Assembly: GCA_002344795.1 (NCBI GenBank)
Contig: DDUM01000032.1
Location: 1-25,319, forward strand
DNA: 25,319 bases
Direction: 5' to 3'
DNA from: Flammeovirgaceae bacterium UBA2338
GTDB taxonomy: Bacteria > Bacteroidota > Bacteroidia > Cytophagales > Cyclobacteriaceae
Under the pieces are notes generated by a model. The model was not told where the DNA came from. It ran no database searches and worked only from the letters and a program-made list of their open reading frames with translations. Each line of letters starts with the position of its first letter. Within the stretch, counting starts at the first letter, position 1. The translations under genes were made by a program, and so were the position numbers. Shown one piece after another: positions 1 through 7,256 of the stretch.

Positions 1-66
1 GGAAGGACGAAACACAGAAAATATAGGTTAAACGATTTAGTCGTTTCTGATTTTCTGAAACCTTCC
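1..66. repeat. Nested inverted repeat upstream of first adhesin
   Basis: Three inverted pairs sit one inside another. GGAAGG (1-6) pairs with CCTTCC (61-66), CAGAAAAT (15-22) with ATTTTCTG (50-57), and AAACGA (30-35) with TCGTTT (41-46) around the loop TTTAG. That is 20 perfect base pairs separated by two asymmetric internal loops. No T-run follows on the + strand, so it does not look like a terminator for rightward transcription. It lies 45 bases before the adhesin ATG and may be a 5' leader structure or the edge of a larger element cut by the window boundary. The pairing is seen in the sequence; the role is unknown. Confidence 0.6.
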
Positions 67-111
67 AAACTAAAATATCAGCATCAAAGACTATAAATTG
101 ACACACCAAAA

Positions 112-3100
112 ATGGTTAATGCCATGAAACATATTCTATTGCTTGCCTTGTTTATCTTTTTTAACTGTGCGTTAAGCCAGGGGCAGTCCACGACTTTTCG
201 TCCTGATCCTTCCAAGATCGAACAGGTTATTCAGAATGGATTCAGTTTTGACTTGGTAAAATCTCGTTTAAGTGCCAATTTGAATTCAGATGCAGTTGCC
301 CTCATGGCTCATCCCGGTTTTGAGGCGCGAATTGCGAAATGGCATTTTACTACAAAGCGGATTTTGATCAAACGCTATTTTGAAGGTTCCTTATCGCTAT
401 TAATGTTCCAAAGCGAAATCGACCAACTTATATCAGCCCTAATTGAAAGGATCAATTCTGACCCGGCGAGCATTTTGACCGAATTAAATTCATTTTCTGC
501 TGAGAATAATAATTCTACAGTTCACAGCCATGCTGCACATCATACCCATAATCATTCATCTGTAGTTGAGGAAGGCTTGCACAACGAATCAGGCGAGGAT
601 ACTACAGCAGTACAACAACAAATGAGAATACCCGGTGGTCCTTGTGTGAATCCTGATTTCGAGTCATGTAATTTTAATGATTGGACATTAGTAACCGGAC
701 AGGTAAACGGATCTGCACCGTATTCATTTGTTAACCCAACCACCACAACAACTTTTGGAACGACCAACGGAATGCCTGCAACGAGCGGAAGTGAACAGCA
801 TTATATCACAACCGGTGGAACTGACACCTATGGTTTTCCAATGGTTTATCCAGGAGGTTCTTGTTCTGCGGAGATTGGAGATTTTACGGGGTATAATTAT
901 ATGGCAGCTCAAATAAGAAAAACATTCCTGGTCTCTGCTGGTGATGCAATTCTTACACTGCATTACGCTGTTGTTTTGGAAGATGGTGGGCACACGGCAA
1001 ATGAACAACCCTATTTCAGAATGAGGGTTTACGACCAGGCTGGAAATTCGATTTCATGTGCTGCTTACGAGGCTTACGCAAACGACGGACAACCAGGTTG
1101 GCAATCATCCGGTATTTGGAGATACAAACCCTGGACAACTGTTTTTATTCCTCTGGCGCCGTATTTAGGTCAGAATGTAACTATTGAATTCACTGTCGGA
1201 GATTGCGCTCAGGGTGGTCATGCAGGTTATGCCTATGTCGATGCAACTTGTGACGCAATGGCGTTTAATATGTCTGCGAATGCTGTATGTGCAGGACAAC
1301 CAATTACCATTAACGGACCTCCTGGCGGGGCTTCCTATCTTTGGAGTACCGGTGCTACTACCCAATCCATTACTACTTCCACTCCGGGTGCTTATTCAGT
1401 TACTGTTATTCCGGTAACCGGTTCTTCATGTTCAATCACCCTCGATACGGTTGTGAATGCAAGTCCAAATCCAATTGCCAATTTCACTCATAATTCGCCG
1501 GTATGTTTTGGTACTGCGGTTCAGTTTACAGATCAATCCAATCCAAATGGTGCAACAATAAACAGTTGGAGTTGGAATTTTGGAAACGGAGCAACTTCTA
1601 CCCTTCAGAACCCAACGCATACTTATGCCGCAGCAGGCACCTATAACGTGCAATTAACTGTGTCCACAACAGCAGGATGTACGCATTCTGTAACTATACC
1701 AGTTACACAAGCGCCGGATTTAACTTTGCCAACTTCTTTTGTGGATGAAAACTGTGGACAATGCGACGGTTCTGCAGTTGTTGCACCACAAGGAGGAACT
1801 GCACCGTATTCCTATAACTGGGGAGCTGCAGGCGGCAATGTCCCTGCTTTAAATAGTCTTTGTGCAGGCAACTATCCTGTAACTGTTACTGATAATATGG
1901 GATGTACAGAAACAGCAACTGTGGTAGTTGGATCAGGAGGAAGTTTATCCATTACCAACGTTGCAACCACTCCTGCCACTTGTCCTTCAACCTGTAATGG
2001 GACTATTACAGTTACTGCACCCGGAGCAACACAGTTCTCAATTGATGGCGGTGTTACTTTCCAGGCTTCAAATGTTTTCAATAATATGTGCCCAGGAAAC
2101 TATACTGTTACTGCATCAAACAGCACAGGCTGTAATGATACTGAACCTGCAGTTGTAACTGTCCCCAATCCTCTAACACTAACACCCGGGCCTGGATCAA
2201 CCATTTGTATCGGTCAGAGTGCAACGGTATCCGCTTCCGCAAGTGGAGGAACCGCTCCCTACACTTTCACATGGAATCAAGGCTTGCCAAGTGCGCAATC
2301 ACATAATGTAACACCGCTTATTTCTACAGATTATCAAGTCAGCGTTTCAGATAACAATGGCTGCAATGCCGGTCCTTTGAGTATTACGATTACGGTTAAC
2401 CCTCCTCTACAGGTAGTTGTTTCGCCGGATGTGATGATTTGCCCCGGAGCAAGCGCAACGCTTACAGCAAATGCTTCAGGTGGGGATGGTGATCCGTATA
2501 ATTATTCATGGACTGATGGCGCAGGATTTAGCCAGACTGGAAGTTCGATTACTGTTTCTCCTACAACAAACACTACCTACATTGTAACTGCAACAGATAA
2601 TTGCGGTACTCCACAAACTACAGCCCAGGTAAACGTAGGACTGAATCCCGTTCCACAGGTAACTTTTGTTGCAGATAATTTATCGGGTTGCGTACCTGTT
2701 GCTGTGAATTTTACAAACACAACAGATCCTGCATTATCCGGGAATTGCCAATGGAATTTCGGAAATGGACAAACATCTAACAATTGCAATCCTTCAATGG
2801 TATTTAATACCCCGGGATGTTATGATATTAGTCTTACTGTAACATCACCTGCGGGTTGTATTGGCTCACTCACAATTCCGGGAATGATCTGCGCACATCC
2901 GTATCCAGTTGCAGATTTTGTATTTGGTCCGCAGCCCACCGATTTATTAAACACAACCATTACATTCATCAATACCTCTGCAGGTGCAAGTACATATAGT
3001 TGGGACTTTGCCGGTTTAGGCAGCTCAACTGCACCTAATACTGTATTTACTTTCCCGGATGAAGACCCCGGAAATTATGATGTTTGCCTCGCAGTAGAAA

Positions 3101-3435
3101 ATGCATTTGGTTGCCAGGATACAGTTTGTAAAGTTGTTGTGATTAACGACTTCTTTACGATCTACGTTCCTAATGCGTTTACTCCAGATAATGATGGAAA
3201 AAATGATATTTTCTTCCCTGTTATCGATGGCTTTGTTGATGGTACTTACCAGATTTATGTATTTAATCGCTGGGGAGAAATTGTATTTGAATCCAACGAT
3301 CCAAATGGATATTGGGATGGAAAATACAGAGGTGTCAATGCAAAACAGGATGTTTACGTTTGGAAAATTGTAATCAAGGATGCTGCTTCAAAGAAGAAGC
3401 GTACTTATTATGGCCATGTTTCATTATTGAGATAA
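112..3435 (+). CDS. Multidomain adhesin with PKD/SprB repeats and T9SS type B sorting domain
   Basis: This is a large exported surface protein, probably displayed by the type IX secretion system. A hydrophobic signal peptide is clear; ATG at 112 is used here, but ATG at 124 (MKHILLLALF...) fits equally well. Order of parts: an alpha-helical-looking region (about 30-130), a His-rich linker (H138-H148, seven His), a Cys-containing jelly-roll-like region (about 175-385), an Ig-like segment, a PKD domain (about 450-527), two SprB-type repeats (about 535-685, with GGTAPYSYNW and GNYPVTVTDNMGC), two Ig-like units, two more PKD domains (844-1013), then a type B gliding-motility-associated C-terminal domain (about 1014-1107). 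The sorting domain shows VPNAFTPDNDGKND, FNRWGE and WDG motifs. Family knowledge: type B domains direct T9SS export and usually need a PorP/SprF partner. No such partner is directly adjacent; the nearest is at 5558. The ligand is unknown. Confidence 0.92.
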   Translation: MVNAMKHILLLALFIFFNCALSQGQSTTFRPDPSKIEQVIQNGFSFDLVKSRLSANLNSDAVALMAHPGFEARIAKWHFTTKRILIKRYFEGSLSLLMFQSEIDQLISALIERINSDPASILTELNSFSAENNNSTVHSHAAHHTHNHSSVVEEGLHNESGEDTTAVQQQMRIPGGPCVNPDFESCNFNDWTLVTGQVNGSAPYSFVNPTTTTTFGTTNGMPATSGSEQHYITTGGTDTYGFPMVYPGGSCSAEIGDFTGYNYMAAQIRKTFLVSAGDAILTLHYAVVLEDGGHTANEQPYFRMRVYDQAGNSISCAAYEAYANDGQPGWQSSGIWRYKPWTTVFIPLAPYLGQNVTIEFTVGDCAQGGHAGYAYVDATCDAMAFNMSANAVCAGQPITINGPPGGASYLWSTGATTQSITTSTPGAYSVTVIPVTGSSCSITLDTVVNASPNPIANFTHNSPVCFGTAVQFTDQSNPNGATINSWSWNFGNGATSTLQNPTHTYAAAGTYNVQLTVSTTAGCTHSVTIPVTQAPDLTLPTSFVDENCGQCDGSAVVAPQGGTAPYSYNWGAAGGNVPALNSLCAGNYPVTVTDNMGCTETATVVVGSGGSLSITNVATTPATCPSTCNGTITVTAPGATQFSIDGGVTFQASNVFNNMCPGNYTVTASNSTGCNDTEPAVVTVPNPLTLTPGPGSTICIGQSATVSASASGGTAPYTFTWNQGLPSAQSHNVTPLISTDYQVSVSDNNGCNAGPLSITITVNPPLQVVVSPDVMICPGASATLTANASGGDGDPYNYSWTDGAGFSQTGSSITVSPTTNTTYIVTATDNCGTPQTTAQVNVGLNPVPQVTFVADNLSGCVPVAVNFTNTTDPALSGNCQWNFGNGQTSNNCNPSMVFNTPGCYDISLTVTSPAGCIGSLTIPGMICAHPYPVADFVFGPQPTDLLNTTITFINTSAGASTYSWDFAGLGSSTAPNTVFTFPDEDPGNYDVCLAVENAFGCQDTVCKVVVINDFFTIYVPNAFTPDNDGKNDIFFPVIDGFVDGTYQIYVFNRWGEIVFESNDPNGYWDGKYRGVNAKQDVYVWKIVIKDAASKKKRTYYGHVSLLR

Positions 3436-3555
3436 GAAGCACTTGACCTACTAACCTTTTTTGGCAAATCTAAAGGACCAACACTTGCTTTTTAACTATT
3501 GCATTTGTTTCTCTGTTGGCTTAGATTGAATGTTCAATTGACTTCTGTAAATTGA

Positions 3556-3750
3556 GATAACGAAGTGACGGTTTTCAATAATCAGTGGATGGTTGTTTAT
3601 GAAAAGTAGACCTAGGACAATTCATAGGATGGTAAATTCAATGGCGAAAAACTACCGGACGGAAACTACTTTTATGTTGTTAGTTTACCGAAACTAGGAC
3701 AAAGGACAAAGGGTATTTCGAATATGGCCAGCAATAAGCAGACAGTTTAA
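3556..3750 (+). pseudogene. Decayed duplicate of a type B sorting-domain C-terminus
   Basis: Read from 3556, this stretch gives DNEVTVFNNQWMVVYEK, three closely spaced TAG stops, then a remnant containing DGKFNG, LPDGNYFYVV and KLGQRTKG, and a final TAA at 3748-3750. It aligns without a gap to the end of the next gene (5379 onward). A hand count over 59 codons gives about 77% nucleotide identity, with only two mismatches in the first 51 bases. The TAGs replace Ser, Tyr and the conserved Trp of the WDG motif. Many other differences are at third codon positions, so the copy probably diverged as a working gene before it broke. No start codon or signal peptide precedes it. Faint similarity may extend back to about 3527. 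The rest of the 3436-3872 gap holds only a possible promoter. Confidence 0.85.
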
Positions 3751-3817
3751 GCATCTGTATAACAGCTTCTTAGTGTAAAGATTGAAATTTTTGAAGTCTA
3801 AATTTTAACCTAATTGG

Positions 3818-3846
3818 TTGATTTCTCGTAGAATTCCTTATTTTTA
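3818..3846 (+). promoter_or_regulatory. Candidate Bacteroidota promoter for adhesin/PorP operon
   Basis: TTG at 3818-3820 and TATTTTTA at 3839-3846 are 18 bases apart. This is close to the Bacteroidota -33/-7 consensus (TTG, then TAnnTTTG), with one mismatch in the -7 box. The predicted transcript would begin about 20 bases before the ATG at 3873. The motif is short and the region AT-rich, so a chance match is possible. Confidence 0.35.
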
Positions 3847-3872
3847 ATATCCGATTCTAAACGGTTTTGTCA

Positions 3873-5561
3873 ATGAAAAAACTGTTACTTGCCTTATTTA
3901 CACTTTTCGTCTTTGCATTTGGTGCTAAAGCACAAGACGTTGGAATAACTTCTGTTATTTCCCCGGTTAGCGGTTGCTGTGTTGGAATGGACACAGTGCG
4001 ACTTTACTTGTATAATTATAGTGCTTTCCCTATAGGAGGTAATTTTACAATTACTTATACCGTTAACGGAGGCGCTCCAATTTCTGAGACGATTCTTACC
4101 AGTATTGGTCCAAGCGCGAGCTATCTTTTTGGGTTTAATCAGCAATGGAATTTTGCCTGTCAGGGCACGTATAACGTGTGTTGCAACGTTCAGTTTCCGG
4201 GTGATGTAAACCCTGCGAACAATAATTTTTGTGTTACTATTGTGAGCGACACATTTGTTGTGGCGGGCACAGTATCAGGTCCTCCGGTGGTATGTGCATC
4301 AGCGAACTCCGGTGTGATGGTGTTATCGGGGAATAACAAGAATGATTCTTTACTATGGCAGATGTCGGTAGATGGAACGAACTGGATCAACACGATGAAC
4401 GATTCTTCGAGTTACCAGTTTAGCAATATTGGTCAGACCATGTATTATCAGGTGTTTGTTGACGGAGGTTATTGCCCTGATGGAACATCTTCTGTACATA
4501 CCATATTTGTGGATTCACCACCTGTTGGCGGAAGTATTACCAGCAATATGAACGTATGTTCCGGCAATAATTCAGCACAGTTGAATTTAATTGGTTCAGC
4601 AGGGGATACGATTTACTGGGCAGCATCTACAGGTGGCGGACCTTATGTTCCGTTTGTGAACGACACGACGATATTTGTTTTTAATAATATCACCCAAACA
4701 ACGCAATATCAGGCCTACGTAGCCAATGGAGTATGTCCATTTGTTCCAAGCGGAATAGTAACGGTATTGGTAGATCCCCCAACAATACCGGGAACGGTAG
4801 TTGGAGGTGCAACGGTATGTCAGGGAGTGAACTCCGGGTCTATGGGTTTGATATCGAGTTCCGGAAACATCAACGGCTGGATCTATTCCAGCAATAATGG
4901 TGCGACGTGGCAAACGTCCGGGAATACCACTTCGAGTTTTAATTATCTGAATATATCATCGAGCACGATTTATTGTGCGATAGTGCAAAGTACAGGATGT
5001 CCGGCAGACACGTCCGTTTGTGATACGGTATTTATTACTCCATTACCGATTGCCAATGCAGGTGTGGATGATACGATCATCATATTTGATCAGACCCAAT
5101 TGTTTGGTACAGGTGGAGTGTTTTATGCATGGACTCCTGCCGGAAGTTTGTCGGACCCTACAATAGCCGATCCTATCGCAAATCCAACAACTACCACAAC
5201 GTATACCTTAACGGTATCAGATGCATTTGGATGTTTTGGTACAGACCAGGTCACCATTTTTGTGATAGATACAACAACACCACCAATGCCGAATACGATC
5301 ATTATTGCGAATTATATGTCGCTAAATGGAGACGGGTTGAATGATGTTTGGAACATAATGAATATTGAATATTTCCCGGAGAACGAAGTGACGGTTTTCA
5401 ATAATCAGGGGATGGTTGTTTATGAAAAGTCGACTTATGACAACTCATGGGACGGTAAATTCAACGGAGATCAATTGCCGGATGGAAGTTATTTCTATGT
5501 CGTTAATTTAACCAAGCTGGGACAGAAAACTAAGGGAGTGCTAACGATAACCAGTAAATGA
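3873..5561 (+). CDS. Exported adhesin with Ig-like repeats and T9SS type B sorting domain
   Basis: A 562-aa secreted surface protein. ATG at 3873 is chosen because it opens a standard signal peptide (MKKLLLALFTLFVFAFGAKA, cleaved before QDVG); a TTG two codons upstream is less likely. After the signal comes a CARDB-like module (about 20-125) with a CC pair. Three tandem Ig-like repeats of roughly 85-90 aa follow (about 128-395), each opening with a V-C motif and a G-rich start. A PKD/Ig-like unit is next (about 396-470), then a short type B C-terminal domain containing SLNGDGLNDVW, VTVFNNQG, WDGKFNG and LPDGSYFYVV. The stop overlaps the ATG of the PorP/SprF-like gene by ATGA, so the two are very likely co-transcribed and translationally coupled. 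Family knowledge: SprF is needed for SprB export in gliding flavobacteria, and this pair resembles that arrangement. The binding target is unknown. Confidence 0.9.
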   Translation: MKKLLLALFTLFVFAFGAKAQDVGITSVISPVSGCCVGMDTVRLYLYNYSAFPIGGNFTITYTVNGGAPISETILTSIGPSASYLFGFNQQWNFACQGTYNVCCNVQFPGDVNPANNNFCVTIVSDTFVVAGTVSGPPVVCASANSGVMVLSGNNKNDSLLWQMSVDGTNWINTMNDSSSYQFSNIGQTMYYQVFVDGGYCPDGTSSVHTIFVDSPPVGGSITSNMNVCSGNNSAQLNLIGSAGDTIYWAASTGGGPYVPFVNDTTIFVFNNITQTTQYQAYVANGVCPFVPSGIVTVLVDPPTIPGTVVGGATVCQGVNSGSMGLISSSGNINGWIYSSNNGATWQTSGNTTSSFNYLNISSSTIYCAIVQSTGCPADTSVCDTVFITPLPIANAGVDDTIIIFDQTQLFGTGGVFYAWTPAGSLSDPTIADPIANPTTTTTYTLTVSDAFGCFGTDQVTIFVIDTTTPPMPNTIIIANYMSLNGDGLNDVWNIMNIEYFPENEVTVFNNQGMVVYEKSTYDNSWDGKFNGDQLPDGSYFYVVNLTKLGQKTKGVLTITSK

Positions 5562-7003
5562 CATCTACATCCATTTTATATCGATTTTTACTGGTAATAT
5601 TTTTGACCCCGCTTGCAGCGAGTGCGCAACAGATTCCCTTATACAATCATTACCACGTTAATCCTTTTGTATATAATCCGTCACTTTCAGGATATTCGGG
5701 AAAAACAAACGCGTATTTTATTCGCAATCAAAAATACCTGGGTTTCGAAGGTGGAAATGTTACAAATATTTTGACAGTCGACGGGCCTATTTTTGCCAAT
5801 AAGGTGGGGATAGGTTTTTCAGTGTTTAATGATCAAATGGGACCAAGTATCGCTCAAGGTGCAGGCTTGTCTTTGTCATACCGCGTTGAATTCAGTGAAA
5901 AAATAAAACTTGGCTTCGGATTTACAGGAGGTGCAACCGACAGGAGATTTGATCCGAGCAATGTTGTTGTTGTCGACAATAATGATCCGACATTGGTTTT
6001 TTCTTTTCCGATAAGAAAAACCTATTTTGATTTGTCGGCAGGAATTTACTTGGATGTTGATCGCTTCCAATTTGGAGTCGCTGTTCCTCAGATGTTGGCG
6101 AATACAGTGCGTGTTTCAATGGACAATTCCCATATTCTGGAGCGCCATTATATGGGGCATTTAAAATACAATTGGTTAATTTCTCCAACTCTTGATCTTT
6201 CATTGATTCCATTGGCGAGAGTCATGTATGTGCCAGGTGCACCTTTTCAGTATGACGTAAATATTACGGCCGATCTGAAAAAAATTGGTTGGATCACGGC
6301 GACGTATAGGAGTCAATATGCAGTTGCTGCAAACATTGGATTTCGCATAAAGCAGGATCTTGTATTTGGGTATGCATACAATTTTGTGATGAACACTACT
6401 AATGCTTACGGGCCGGTGAATCAGGAAATCTTAGTAGGGTATACATTTGGTGTTAAGAGCAATGATCGTGAGAAGAAACTACTTGAAGAAGCGGAACGTG
6501 AGAATGAACGCCTGCGTCAGGAGTTGTTGCGTAAACAAAAAGAATATGACTCTTTGAATACGATCAAAGAAGGTTTAGATCGCCGTATAGACGAACAGGA
6601 GCGATATTATAACGACACAATAAATAAGCTGAATGAGGAATTACGCAAGCTGCGTGAGGACATGAAGAATACTCAGACCAAAGTGACTGAGGTAAAAAAC
6701 ACAAATGATGGTCCTCCAGTAAAACGAACCGAAGGGGATCATTTTGTAGAATTGGATAAATCAACGGAGTCGCCGAAAGGATATTACGTTATTGATGGTG
6801 CTTATGGAAGCATGGAAAATGCACAGTCGCAATACGACAGGCTGAAAGGGCAGTTCCCGGAGGCAAGGATTATCTTTAATGAGCGCAACCAGTTACATTA
6901 CATCTTGTTGACTTATTCTGAGGATAAGCCGAAAGTGTTTGATACCCACCGTAAGGCCAAGTCTATCGGCGAAGAAAAGGCCTGGGTGTTGGAATACCGA
7001 TAA
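5558..7003 (+). CDS. PorP/SprF-family outer-membrane protein fused to coiled coil and SPOR-like domain
   Basis: A 481-aa protein with a signal peptide (about 1-24, ending AASAQ). A beta-barrel region typical of PorP/SprF follows (about 25-300: LYNHYHVNPFVYNPSLSG at the start, VGIGFSVFNDQMGP inside, and YTFGVK at the end). Family members usually stop near there, at roughly 300-340 aa. This one continues into a charged heptad-rich helix (about 302-385, rich in Glu, Lys, Arg and Leu), which should form a coiled coil. It ends in a module of about 80 residues (397-481) with YYVIDGAYGSMENAQSQYDRL and FPEARIIF, resembling a SPOR domain; SPOR domains bind denuded peptidoglycan. Inferred role: an outer-membrane T9SS partner that exports or anchors the upstream type B adhesin while reaching the cell wall through its periplasmic tail. 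The barrel is a confident call; the SPOR assignment rests on pattern and position. Confidence 0.88.
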   Translation: MTSTSILYRFLLVIFLTPLAASAQQIPLYNHYHVNPFVYNPSLSGYSGKTNAYFIRNQKYLGFEGGNVTNILTVDGPIFANKVGIGFSVFNDQMGPSIAQGAGLSLSYRVEFSEKIKLGFGFTGGATDRRFDPSNVVVVDNNDPTLVFSFPIRKTYFDLSAGIYLDVDRFQFGVAVPQMLANTVRVSMDNSHILERHYMGHLKYNWLISPTLDLSLIPLARVMYVPGAPFQYDVNITADLKKIGWITATYRSQYAVAANIGFRIKQDLVFGYAYNFVMNTTNAYGPVNQEILVGYTFGVKSNDREKKLLEEAERENERLRQELLRKQKEYDSLNTIKEGLDRRIDEQERYYNDTINKLNEELRKLREDMKNTQTKVTEVKNTNDGPPVKRTEGDHFVELDKSTESPKGYYVIDGAYGSMENAQSQYDRLKGQFPEARIIFNERNQLHYILLTYSEDKPKVFDTHRKAKSIGEEKAWVLEYR

Positions 7004-7087
7004 ATCCATTTATCAGTTTAGATTCGATTTTTGTCCCAAAACCACTGTTCAAAGCGATAATCCGAATTATTAAGTTTTTGTTTTTCA

Positions 7088-7134
7088 AGGTCTTATGTTT
7101 GGAATCCAATCCCTACCCAATAATGGTAAGACCT
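7088..7134. repeat. Inverted repeat with promoter-like box in the 7004-7256 gap
   Basis: AGGTCTTA (7088-7095) and its exact complement TAAGACCT (7127-7134) flank 31 bases. TATGTTTG at 7094-7101 matches the Bacteroidota -7 consensus TAnnTTTG and overlaps the left arm. A TTG-containing T-run ends only 13 bases before it, shorter than usual for a -33 box. The layout could be an operator over a promoter for the 7257 gene, with a leader of about 150 bases. A 10-base direct repeat, TTGTTAATAA, also occurs at 7152-7161 and 7217-7226. All of this may be chance in AT-rich DNA. No gene is seen in the gap. Confidence 0.35.
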
Positions 7135-7256
7135 AAACCTATAACATTCCATTGTTAATAACCGTAAGAAGCGCTATCTTAGAAGGCTTGAATACTAGAG
7201 AATTCAGTCTTTCAGGTTGTTAATAAGTACTGAAATTAATTGTTCAAACATACATC

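Noticed and set aside
3556..3750. TAG recoded as an amino acid, since no complete gene here ends in TAG and the remnant has three in-frame TAGs
   Set aside because: The three TAGs replace three different residues (Ser, Tyr, Trp), the fragment has no start or signal peptide, and absence of TAG among about 14 stops is unsurprising in an AT-rich genome.
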